The notes under the pieces were generated by a model that made no database searches, had not been told where the DNA came from, and worked only from the letters and a program-made list of their open reading frames with translations. Made by a program: the position numbers and the translations under genes. A stretch of 64,000 bases of DNA, from positions 1-64,000 of the forward strand of contig QANZ01042472.1 in assembly GCA_003254925.1 (NCBI GenBank), written 5' to 3'. Source of the DNA: Chamaecrista fasciculata. Its lineage: Eukaryota > Streptophyta > Magnoliopsida > Fabales > Fabaceae. Below are positions 22,962 to 33,877 of the stretch, piece by piece (within the stretch, counting starts at the first letter, position 1; the number at the start of each line of letters is the position of its first letter).

Positions 22962-25900
22962 GACTCCCACTTGCACTAGGTACAATCATCAATCTAGTTG
23001 TTCCTACACTAGGTACACTGATCAATGCGTCTAATCCCCATCGACGATACATGCCGCTCATGTATGACCCGCGCAAGAGGCTTCGTAAGAGGATCGGCAA
23101 CATTATCCTCGACTGCTACTTTACATATCTTGACATCACCATCTCAAGGTGATAACGTTTGAGTATATATCACTGTCGGAAAATCAGTGGGGACCCAGTC
23201 CCATTTGGTGTCTTTCGTGTCTCCACAAGGTGACCACCAATCATACCTCAGACACTAGTTTTACGGTTCGCGTCTCCACGCGACCAACCCTATGTTGTAG
23301 AATCAGCAATCGTGTTCTGCTTGGAACCTTTCCAACTCACGATGCCACCGTTCAGGAGAAACACGTATCCAGACTGCGATTTGAAATCATCTTGGTCGGT
23401 TTGGAAACTGGCGTCTGTGTAACCCTTTACACATAGCTCCTCATCAGTTCCACCATATACCAAGAATTCATCATTAGTTCTTCTCAAGTACTTAAGGATG
23501 TTTTTGACAGCGGTCCAATGATCCTCAACAGGGTCTTGTTGGAACTGGCTCGTCATGCTCAGGGAAAACGACACATCGGGTCGAGTACACAGCATGGCAT
23601 ACATGATGGATCCTATTGCCGAAGCATAAGGGATGCCAATCATGCGCCCTCGCTCAACAAGTGTCTTGGGAGACTGTTTCTTGCTCAGGGCCAAACCATG
23701 ATTCATCGGAATGAATCCCTTCTTGGAATCATGCATACTGAACCGATTCAGTACCTTACCCAAGTATGTACTCTGACTTAATCCAAGAAGCCTTCGAGAT
23801 CTATCTCTATAGATCTTGATGCCTAGAATATAGGCAGCTTCTCCTAAGTCCTTCATTGAGAATGATTTTCCCAACCAAGATTTTACAATCTCCAAGGCTG
23901 GAATATCATTTCCAATGAGCAATATGTCATCGACATACAGCACCAAGAACACAATTGTGCTCCCACTAACCTTCTTGTAAACACAAGGTTCATCAGGGTT
24001 TTGTAAGAAGCCAAACTCTTTGACTACTTCATCAAAACGATGATTCCAACTCCGGGAGGCTTGCTTCAATCCATAAATGGATCTCTGAAGCTTGCACACC
24101 TTTCCTGGTTCCTCTGGACATACAAACCCCTCAGGTTGTGTCATGTACACATCCTCGAGCAGCCTTCCATTAAAGAATGCTGTTTTGACGTCCATTTGTC
24201 ATATCTCATAGTCGTAATATGCGGCTATGGCAAGGAGGATCCTAATGGACTTGGCCATCGCAACTGGGGAAAACGTTTCGTCATAGTCAATACCATGACG
24301 TTGAGTAAACCCCTTTGCAACTAGCCTCGCCTTGAAGACATTGACGTTGCCATCCATGTCGGTTTTCTCCTTGAAAACCCACTTGCACCCTACGGCTTTT
24401 ACGCCTTCAGGTGCATCAACCAAGGTCCATACCTTGTTGTCATACATGGACTGCATCTCAGCCTTCATGGCTTCAACCCATTTCTCAGAGTTGGGATTCA
24501 CGATGGCCTCTTGATAGGTGGTAGGCTCACCACGCTCCATGAGCAACACATCCTTGCTCTCCGTCATCAAAAATCCATATCTTTGAGGCTGAAAACGTGT
24601 TCTATCAAACCTTCGTGGTTCTTGTGTTACTGGAGGAGCTTCCACAACATCTTGTGGCTCTTCTCCAGTTTCCGTTTGCGCCTCTGAAGTGTCTTGTGGA
24701 TCTTGAACCTCTTCAAGATCTATCTTACTCTCACTGTTTCTTCTGGAAATAAGATCCTTTTCTAGAAAGAATCCACTTCTGACTACAAACACTTTGTTGT
24801 CAGATGGGTAGTAGACATAATACCCCCTCGTTTCCTTGGGGTATCCCACAAATAGACACTTGAGGGATTTGGGAGACAGTTTATCGCTAGGCTGTTGCTT
24901 AACATAAACTTCACATCCCCAAACTTTGAGGTAAGACAAATTGGGACTCTTCCCTTTCCATATCTCATATGGTGTCTTCTCAACTGCTTTAGATGGAACA
25001 CGGTTAAGTGTGAACGCAGTAGCTTCTAAAGCATACCCCCAAAAGGATGGTGGAAGAGCAGCTTGACTCATCATAGATCGAACCATATCCAATAAAGTTC
25101 GATTCCTCCTCTCAGAAACACCATTCCACTGTGGAGTTCCAGGAGGAGTAAGTTGTGAGACTATCCCACAACTTCTAAGATGATCAATAAATTCTTGGCT
25201 CAAATACTCGCCTCCTCGATCGGATCGAAGGACTTTGATTTTCTTGCCAAGTTGGTTCTCTACTTCACTTTCAAATCTCTTGAACATTTCAAAAGACTCT
25301 GACTTGTGCTTCATTAGGTAAACGTAGCCAAACCTACTGAAGTCGTCAGTAAACGTAATGAAGTAAGAGTAACCACCTCTAGCTTGGGTACTCATGGGCC
25401 CACATACATCACTATGTATGATTCCCAATATGTCAGACGCCCTTTCAATGTGGCCAGTGAAAGGCGCCTTTGTCATCTTTCCAAGTAAATAGGACTCGCA
25501 AGCATCATATGATTCGAAATCAAATGAGCTTAGAAGTCCATCTTTATGGAGCTTCTCTAGGCGTTTCTCGTTTATATGGCCTAAACGACAATGCCAAAGG
25601 TATGTAGGATTAGATTCGCTAATCTTAATCCTTTTTGTATCAATGTTATAGATATCGTTATTACGGCGTTGTTCCAATTTTAAGATGTAGTGATTATCTT
25701 GCAGATCACCATAAGCAAATAACACATCATCCTTGTAAATCGAACATCTACCATTCTCATTCACACAAGTAAATCCTTCCTTATCCAAATAAGAAAGTGA
25801 AATAATGTTTGAACTTAAAGACGGTACGTAATAACAATTGTTCAAAACAAATATAAGCCCAGAGGGCAATACAAGCTCGTATGTTCCTACAGCAACAGCA

Positions 25901-26178
25901 GCAACCCTTGCTCCATTGCCCACTTGTAGGTCCACCTCACCCCTGTCTAGCTTCCTACTGTTTCTAAGACCCTGCACATTTGTACAAATGTGAGAACCAC
26001 ATGCAGTATCCAATACCCAAGTGGTTATAGAAAAATGAACACCTATAACATAGATACCTGAAGTAGAGGCCTCAGTGCCTTTCTTCTTCTTCTTCTTCAG
26101 ATCTTCCATATATAGCTTGCAATTCCTCTTCCAGTGTCCAGTCTTCTGGCAGAAAAAGCAAACTGTATCCTTGACGGT
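22962..26178 (-). pseudogene. Ty1/copia gag-pol polyprotein, broken
   Basis: Read leftwards from 26178, it starts inside gag with a CCHC zinc knuckle (CFFCQKTGHWKRNC). The protease region (WVLDTACGSHIC; the usual DTG is DTA here), an integrase with GAG-pre-integrase HLGH-like segment and DDE core, and RT with YVDD (LYVDDILLIGND) follow. The main frame 26109-24199 ends at a TGA that replaces the Trp codon before QMDVKTAF. The frame then continues 24195-23290. RNase H is interrupted after ADSTT, and only its far end (DNVADPLTKPL, near 23120-23060) is recognisable. It probably belongs to the Tork/Angela group, but the assignment is tentative. Confidence 0.92.
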
Positions 26179-26187
26179 ACGTAATAA

Positions 26188-26640
26188 AACATAATTTTAT
26201 AAAAGTAAATTCATTTATTTTTTATAAATAATAATTAAAAAAATTATTAATGAAATATAAATTATAAAAATAAAATAATTATAATTAAAAGATTAAATAT
26301 TAAAAAAGAAGTTATAAATGAGGAGAGAGAGTTCATGTGGACCATAAAAAAAAAAGAACTAAACCATCTTTTAATGTCAAAAAGTAATAAGAGAGAGTTA
26401 CGCAACTGATATTTTGGGTTGAAGATAGAGGAAGTGAAGTTGGGACATAAAAAATTGTGAGTGATGTAGTGAACAAAGCTTCAGTCCTATACAATATTGT
26501 AATCTCTTTTGATGAAAAAAAAAACACATTTTGAAAAATCTCAAATGACTATATATATATATATAGTTATTGACCATTTGTCATTTCTGAATAGTTTTTT
26601 GTCACATATATATGTTAGTGATAATAACTAGTTAAAACAA
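26188..26640. other. AT-rich intergenic DNA
   Basis: Extremely AT-rich beyond the copia breakpoint, with a (TA)n run at about 26551-26566. No gene recognised. Confidence 0.5.
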
Positions 26641-26684
26641 GGGCTACCTCTTCAGGACAAAAAAAAAAAATGGGCTACCTCTTC
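26641..26684 (+). mobile_element. Tail-only micro-retroposon
   Basis: The 13-bp direct repeat GGGCTACCTCTTC (26641-26653 and 26672-26684) flanks an 18-bp insert AGGAC(A)12T. The repeat is complex sequence, so slippage is unlikely, and the insert ends in poly(A). Confidence 0.6.
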
Positions 26685-28478
26685 TCTTGTTTTTATTATG
26701 CATTAATATGAATATTTGAGACATGTGAGTCACATGTTTTTGTGTTAGTCACTTTTATTCTTTTTATTTGTTTCTATCATAATATAATAAGTAAATTGTT
26801 ACAAATAAAATATACAATTTTGCTCTTATAATTAATATAGACAAGTAGGGAATATATATGATCCTTATTAGATCTGAATTTAAACATGAATAAGTTTTAA
26901 AATCAATCTCTATCTTTGAATTTGAAAAATAATTAAATTCACATATTCGAAAGATTTAAATATGAAAAAAAAATTAAAACAAATTACTTTTGATAATATA
27001 GAGTATATTTTTCATCAATTTTTTATATCTATGACTCTAAAAGTTAAAAAAGATAAGTTATAAAGGTCAAAGGATCATTTTGGTCCTAAATGTATGTTCT
27101 AATGTTTATTTTGGTCTATTATATTTCAAAAAGTTTAAATTGGTCCTAAATGTTGACAAAATATTTTATTTTGATCATAATATTAGTAAAATGCTTCATT
27201 TTGGTCCTATAAATTTAATCATCAATATTACACACAATGTTGTAAATTCCATTTTGACTATAAATATAAAAACTTTGTTGGTAGACAATAACGAAAATCT
27301 ATAAGATATGAGTATTTTAATCATTTTTATGCAAAACTGGTCAACTAATGCTTTTCTTCCATAGCACCATGTTCTTAAAAAAGAAATAAAAAGAAAATAT
27401 GTAGTCAAGTCAACTATGGTTTACCACTTTGTATGGGAACTCGCTTTCCAAATACTTATGGCCATTGGGCAAATTGGTTAAATGTGGTTGACATGTGCGG
27501 TTGCTGAATTTGGCAAACACTAATTAGTTCTTTTGAGATTTGGCTATTTTCTAATCCATGTATAGTTCCCTATATATATAATAAGTTGACAATACTCCCC
27601 TCTTGTTTTTTTTTTATTAAATTATGAGTTTTTTTTATTTATTCGTGTAACTCTTTAAGTAAAGACTAATTGTATTTAGGTTGACAAATGAATAGTCTAA
27701 AGCTCCCCAATAATATTGACTTTAAGAATTGGACTTGGGCCTCTATATAACTCACTAACCACTGCACTAAATCATTGTTGATAGAATATTTTTCTCTTCC
27801 ATGTGCATAAATTTAGCATTATTAATATGTTAGCTATAAATACAAATAATAGTATATAATGTCTCTTACTTATGGATGAGTCAAAGATATATATACCATT
27901 ATTAATGATTGTCCGGTCACTTCCTCTTGCGATTTGTAAAAAATAATTTTAAATTTGTCTAACCACTAACCAGTATTCTGATGATTAAGGACTTAAAATA
28001 TACAAGAAAATGAAAAATAACAATTTTTTTTTTTTGCAAAAATTATGATATTAATGATTATTTTTAGTTTTTTAAAAAAGAAACATAATTGATAAACTTG
28101 CATTTGGATGGGTTCTTAAATTAGACAATTTGCGTAGATACTTGCAAAAGACTAGATAGGGTTGGGGTTCGTGAAATTCTTCCAATAAAATGCTAAAATT
28201 AGTATGAGATTTCAGGAATGTAGAGAACAAATGTGAGAGACAATAGTCATGAGGGAATAACCCCTTAAATACTAAGTCGACAAGGTATAGTTAGAGAGAC
28301 AATTAAGATAATTACGACAATGATAGTTACAATCACCAATAAAGAAAATGAACAAATGATAATTAAGTATTTCGTAGTCAGCTGTTTATCTTTAAATAGA
28401 GAATTTGCGACGAAACAATCAATTACTGTTCTAAAGGATGGATACATGATTTATTAGACAAAAAAAAAAAAAAGATAA
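26685..28478. other. AT-rich intergenic DNA with decayed foldback
   Basis: At 27064-27240 there are repeated 'ATTTTGGTCCTAAATG' phrases like those in the foldback MITEs, but no clear matching right arm, so this is a decayed or partial copy. Nothing else is recognisable. Confidence 0.45.
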
Positions 28479-28811
28479 GACCAAAGTGTACTTTTGGTCT
28501 CATACCTTTTATTCATGTCTCAATTTGATCTCGTATTTTTTTTTTTTAACTTTTGGTTAAGTGCATAATTGGTTCCATATCTTTTTTTTGTTGTAGATTT
28601 AATCTTATATCTTTGCAAAATATTTCACTATTAGTCCCACAATGTGAACCTTTTTGCAAATATATGAAACTAATTTTGCAATATGACTAAAAGATATAAA
28701 ACTAATTCTATAACCTAGCTAAAAATATGAGATCAAAAGTACAACAAAAAAAAACACGAGATCAAATTGAGACTGGAGGAAAAAAAATGAGATGAAAAAT
28801 GTACTTTGACC
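28479..28811. mobile_element. Foldback MITE
   Basis: The left arm GACCAAAGTGTACTTTTGGT is matched by a right arm ending ...GAAAAATGTACTTTGACC, with imperfect pairing across most of the length. It belongs to the GGTC...GACC foldback group seen elsewhere in the window. No target duplication could be fixed because the flanks are A-rich. Confidence 0.55.
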
Positions 28812-29989
28812 AAAAAAAAAATTATACATCTTAATTAGTGCTTTGAAGACATTGATCAAAAGAACACAATTATTTTGTATCCAATCCCCATAAGTTCCCA
28901 AGATGAACTACAATTCACCAAACACTTGATGTCCATCAACAAGTCAACTTCCTTTAGAGATGTATATATAAAAATAAAATACACTAAAGTAACGGATAGT
29001 GCAAATGAATAGATTTTAAATTAGGCACATTAATTGATGTTTAGTGGATGAAAGATCCCTCCACTACTAGTACTATTGGTGTCTTGGTGGGTGGTGATTC
29101 CTTTTCAAAGTAACTTTAATTAAATTATTCTACGGTAAATTGAAATTAAAGGGGGTAATTACTAATTAATGTTTACTAATTACTAATTAGCACAGCCAAC
29201 AAATGAAATCAAGGGAAAATGCTGGTCTCCTTATGCGGTTTGGTTTCCTTCATCCATAGGCACAAAGGCATTCATATTATGTATGTTTCAATTTGGACAT
29301 CATTATAGTATATTTTAAACCTTATTCATGTGCTTGTTGACACACTAGTCTACTACATCTTTCCCTATTAGTCTATTACTATGTATTATATTATTAAAAA
29401 AGTATTATATTATTATTAAAAAATACATAATTTATTTGTACAGTGTTCCATAGTAAAATGTTAAAATAAAAAAAAATATAAGTTAGGATTGCAATCCACA
29501 TCATAAAAGAGGGCTAGGAGAGTCTGAGAGAAAATGTTATTTGTTTTTTTGAACAAAAAGGAGATGTCGTTTAAAGAATTGTAAATATTATTTTTAAAAT
29601 AACTTAAAGAGGAATAAGAAAAAGTTACTCAAATTTATTTTGTAACTCCTTAATCTCTTTTTCTTTTTAATATTTTCTTGTATTTTATATCTTAATATAT
29701 ATGGGAAAAACTATAAGAATGGATTAAAGCCAACATAAATAATTATATAGTTTAATAAAATTACTTTAAATATTAATAAGGTAGAGCCCTGCCTTAGGCA
29801 TACACTAGATTCCTTTAGGGTTAGATGAGTGACCAGACTCACTTTGCACCAGATCGAGCTACCAGATGTCGCTGTCACAATGGTTAAAGCAACGATAGTC
29901 TCTCTCCTTTAACGGTATGGTGGGGACCACCCATACCCTGTGGTTCTCTCTCCCCCAATCTCTATAAATAGGATCTTAGATAACACTTA
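28812..29989. other. Intergenic DNA
   Basis: AT-rich. From about 29795 to 30190 the composition changes and includes CTATAAATAGG near 29961 and a C-run near 30102-30115. This may be a remnant of an LTR or promoter, but no partner sequence is in the window. Confidence 0.4.
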
Positions 29990-30036
29990 AATTATCACAT
30001 ATATATATTTTTTAAGCAAACAATTATCACATATAT
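29990..30036 (-). mobile_element. Tail-only micro-retroposon
   Basis: The 15-bp direct repeat AATTATCACATATAT (29990-30004 and 30022-30036) flanks a 17-bp insert. On the minus strand the insert reads GTTTGCTTAAAAAATAT. The repeats are AT-rich, so this case is weaker than those at 26641 and 35189. Confidence 0.45.
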
Positions 30037-30190
30037 CACATACCTTTACTCTGCTAATTTACTGACTTAATCATTAGAGACTCTCTTGGGGACCAAACCC
30101 TCCCCCCCACCCCCCCTCCCTCCAACGGAATTTATACAGGATCGATAGACGTTGGCGACTTAAGGAGCGACATCAAATATGATAAGAAAT

Positions 30191-31760
30191 AGAGACTTTG
30201 AGTGGTGGGAAATATAGTGCCTATTTAATTCTCATCTCTAAAAATAAATTTTTAAAATTATTTAAGGGTTCAAAATATTTTTGAATAGTTTTTCAATTTT
30301 TAGAGTCTTAAAATATTATTTAATGTTTTAATCAAATAATATGGGTTCAAATTTCATCTCTATGTATAATATATTTTTCAATTTTTCTATTTTAAAAAAT
30401 AAAAAACTATGTTTAAGGAAGAGAATCAAACATGCTCATAATTTTTGTGCTCATCCTCAAATTAATTGAAAAAATATGATTTCTAACTCGTCACTGTAGG
30501 AAAAAAATTCTCACGTGTAGGATCCTGAAGTAATTCTTGCAAAAAAAAAAATTATATGGGAATATTTTTTTTCCCATTTTTATTTGCAAAGTTTCAACTA
30601 ATTTATTGTTTTTGATTAAATAAAGAGAACGAAAGTTTTAATTACCTTTTTATTTTTTTTGTCTGAAATATGATTCATTTAAAAAGTAAGGCAGTTAAAG
30701 TCAAACACAATACAGACGAAACACAAAAAAAAAATAACCAATCTCTCCTTAACATAAACAATAATATTATTTGTTTTTTTATAATCAAATGGCTTAAAGG
30801 CGTAAGGATACCTACACTTTTGCTTAATATTATTTAGTAGGAAATTGAAACCCAAACGGCCAAACCCTACCACATAAATATCTAGCATTAGACGACAGTG
30901 CAACAACAATATTTTATTGACTCTTGTGTCCCCGCAATTATTCCAACTTTAACAAAGCCAATTATTAAACAGCCATCTTCGACACGCTGAGGTTATTTTC
31001 GTAAATTCACTACTCGAAGCCCTTGTAATTTTCATTCACCCTTTCGTCATGTTTTGCTGCTTTTATTTGACAAGTTGAAAAGTATTTAATAATTAAGCAG
31101 AGGACGATATTTAACAATTTTTAAATATAGTAATTGAAAAAAATTAATTTAGCATGCAAATGAGATCATTATGATTGTTAGTTAGTATCCAAAAAACTTG
31201 ATTGTTTTAGCTTTGAGTTTATTTTAGATTGATAATCCAATCTATTAATGAAAGAACAAAATGATATTAACATGTATTAAGTTGAATGAAATCAGTTCAA
31301 CCACCCAACTGTTGCTTATGAAAAAGATATTTTGGAGAGTGTTTTCCTTTTGGTACCTAATTGTATTTCAAAACCAGTTACTAGTACCAAATGGAAAGTT
31401 GTGTATATTTATATATATACTCTGAAAAAAATGATAATTTTAATTTAAAATTACATTTACATTAAAAAAACTCAAATTATTGCAAACGAGAATTTTTCAT
31501 AACAAAATATTTTAATTATTAATTAAATAATAAATAAACATATTTAATAATTGGGTAAATTAATAATCTAATTCTTAAAATATTATTATAATTAATTTAA
31601 CTTCTAATATTACACCTCAGGTATAATAATATCAATTAAATTTAGAATTATATCAAATTAATTATTAAAATTTAATTAATACCTTTAATAAAAAGGAGTA
31701 AATTGATCATAAATTTATAATTATATTTTTATCTATAAGATCTTATAATATTATTTTTTT
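30191..31760. other. AT-rich intergenic DNA upstream of GI
   Basis: No gene or RNA seen. One sequence matching the evening element on the minus strand (AGATATTTT, 31325-31333) lies 2.55 kb upstream of the GI start codon. Confidence 0.45.
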
Positions 31761-31767
31761 AAGCTAC

Positions 31768-32130
31768 ATTCCTTTAAGACCCATGAATTTTTAATTTGGG
31801 ACATAAAACACTCTTGAGTTTTAAAATTTAATAGATAGGCTTTATGAATTTTTAACTTTGTTCATTCAGGATCTTTGAGTTTTTAAACTGGACAAACAAA
31901 CCCCTTAAATTTTTAATTTTTTTTACTTAAGGCCCTTAAATAGCCTCACTTTCTTTAAGAGTTCATGGGTCTTAAGTGAATAAAACTAAAATTTAAGGAA
32001 TTTTTTTATCAAATTTTAAAACTCAAGAGTCTTAAGGGATTAAAATTAACAATTCAAGGAATGTGTATCAAATTTTATAATTCAAAGGTATTTCTCTCAG
32101 ACCTAAAATTCAGAAGGTCTTGGTCAAATT
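31768..32130. mobile_element. Probable foldback element
   Basis: Phrases such as AAGACCCATGAATTTTTAA and CTTGAGTTTTAAAATTT in the left part recur as reverse complements in the right part (TTCATGGGTCTTAAG, AAATTTTAAAACTCAAGAG). The ends are not resolved. Confidence 0.45.
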
Positions 32131-32149
32131 AGGCTAATTATTAAATCAT

Positions 32150-32530
32150 GGTCTAAATATAAATTTGGTCTCATATTTTTTGCTTAGTTCCCAATTTGGT
32201 CATATATATTTTTTTGTTGCATTTTTGGTTTCATATCTTTGAATAAAGTCCCAATTTCCCACATCATTTTTGGTACCATATCTTTTTGTTAAATTGAAGA
32301 ATTAGTCCTATATCTTTATAAAAAATCAATCGTTAGTTGATCATTTTGTAAAGATACGATACCACTTTTGCATCTGATCCAAAAATACAAGACCAATTCT
32401 GCAATTGACCCAAAGATATGAGACCCGAATCTGCAACAAAAAATGATATGGGACCAAAAGTATAACAAAAATGATATGGGACCAAATTAAGAACTCAACA
32501 AAAGATATAAGACCAAATTTGCACTTTACC
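32150..32530. mobile_element. Foldback MITE with perfect 9-bp target duplication
   Basis: Begins GGTCTAAATATAAATTTGGT and ends ...ACCAAATTTGCACTTTACC. It pairs with itself along nearly the whole length. The flanks TTAAATCAT (32141-32149) and TTAAATCAT (32531-32539) are identical. This places the family with Mutator-type elements. It sits about 350 bp upstream of the probable GI transcript start. Confidence 0.8.
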
Positions 32531-32710
32531 TTAAATCATTATTTTTTTCAAATTATTTAATTATTTAAATGTCACGGACTGACGGAGAATATTCGAAGAT
32601 AGAGAGCAGCATCGCCATTCCCAACTGTTTTCTTTAATCATTTTTGTAGCTTTTGAATGGCACTCATTCATGTATGTGGATGATGATGAAGATAAAGATG
32701 ATGATGCCAA

Positions 32711-32786
32711 CATACATACATACATGCATGTATGTATGTATGTATGTATGTATGTATGTATGTATGTATGTATGTATGTATGTATG
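32711..32786. repeat. Palindromic tetranucleotide microsatellite
   Basis: A short (CATA)n tract turns through ATGCAT into a long (TGTA)n tract, so the first part is the reverse complement of the second. It lies about 100 bp upstream of the probable GI leader, in the core promoter region. Confidence 0.9.
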
Positions 32787-32879
32787 ATGAGTATAGAGAG
32801 AGTAAGATGACGTGACACTCAGCCTGTGAGGCGAGAGGAAAATATCATTGCCACGTATGCACACAATCTAAGCTTCTCA

Positions 32880-33119
32880 GAGCTCCTAAAGATCTTCTCT
32901 CTCTCTCTCTCAGCAAAATCTCCACCACCTCTTTCATTTTTTCCATAGAACATCAATTTTTCAAATAAAAGAAAATCTCAAATCTCAAAATCTCAATTCT
33001 CGCTCGATTCGATTTTCGCAGATTTTTCACCACCTCACCCTCCGAATCACACTCCTTAATTTCTCTAAAATTCACTTCTTCAATCCATATCCATATACAT
33101 ACACAAATTAAAGTGGCAG
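32880..33119 (+). other. Probable 5' leader exon of GI
   Basis: A CT-rich leader (CTCTCTCTCTCTCTC at 32895-32910) without a long ORF ends ...GTGGCAG, followed by donor GTACAT at 33120. The transcription start is not determined. A leader intron is known in Arabidopsis GI, which supports this reading. Confidence 0.5.
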
Positions 33120-33850
33120 GTACATTTTTTTTTTCTTTTTTAAATCATGGTATTAAACTATTAATTATCTAGTTTAATCTTGGTGTTCATGCTGATTTCT
33201 ATTAGGATTTAGGGGTTTAGATATTTGAATGATTTTTTTTTCGACAATTTTGAAGATTTTTTAAAATTTTTTTTTGGGCTTGATGAATTCACTGTTTGGT
33301 TCTCGGGAAAGTTGAATAGTATTTCTCCAAGAAGTTTAATTAATCCTCATCTCGTTTCAGTTTTCTTCTCTTGTTTGTTAATAGGACTCTTTCAGTTTCA
33401 GATTTATCCCGGCACTGATTTTTTTTTTTTTTTAAACATTTTGTGATTTTTTTTGGGTGGGTTTTTCTGAGTAAGAAATCACTTGTAAACTTGCACGATT
33501 TTGAAATCTGGAGTTGTACAGAAGACTCCAAAAACCTAGTTTTCGTAGTAAATTTGTTGAGATTTTTTTCTGGGAGATGCATTTGGTTGCCTTGGTCTTC
33601 TTACTGAGTAATAATTTCTTGCGTCTGCTTTCGACGAAAAGGAAAAGAAAGAAAATAAAATTGCAATTTATTGTGCTCGATTGATTGATTAATTGATCGA
33701 TTTTGATCGGTTATTCTTAGTCGATGTACTAAGATAAAAATATCTTTGCGCGTCTCTCTCTAAACAGGGAATGTTGAATTACGATATTTTAATTCTTGAT
33801 TGGTAGCCGATTTTGGCTGGATTTTGGATTATTATTGGTTTTGGTATCAG
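33120..33850 (+). other. Probable leader intron of GI
   Basis: GT at 33120-33121 and TATCAG at 33845-33850 are the most plausible ends. The intron is T-rich. It contains a perfect evening element AAAATATCT (33737-33745) and a near match on the other strand (33219-33227). Confidence 0.45.
33737..33745 (+). promoter_or_regulatory. Evening element candidate
   Basis: AAAATATCT, the binding site of CCA1/LHY/RVE clock factors, lies 133 bp upstream of the GI start codon. GI is an evening-phased clock gene, so a site here is biologically sensible. The same 9-mer also occurs by chance elsewhere in this AT-rich window. Confidence 0.4.
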
Positions 33851-33877
33851 AGAAGTAGATTTCTTCGTCTTCTTCAA

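Larger units (their letters stand above)
20892..26178 (-). mobile_element. Ty1/copia retrotransposon C, 5'-truncated
   Basis: Minus-strand element consisting of the 3' LTR (20892-22961), polypurine tract and pol. The 5' LTR, PBS and most of gag are missing. The element stops abruptly at about 26173-26178, where AT-rich unrelated DNA begins. It lies directly against the Tat copy 1 fragment, which shows it inserted into that element before the deletion. Confidence 0.92.

Noticed and set aside
29795-30190. Possible solo LTR or promoter with CTATAAATAGG
   Set aside because: There are no defined ends, no target duplication and no second copy in the window.
32561-32864. Minus-strand frames encoding HTYIHTYIHTY repeats
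   Set aside because: They are translations of the TATG microsatellite, not genes.
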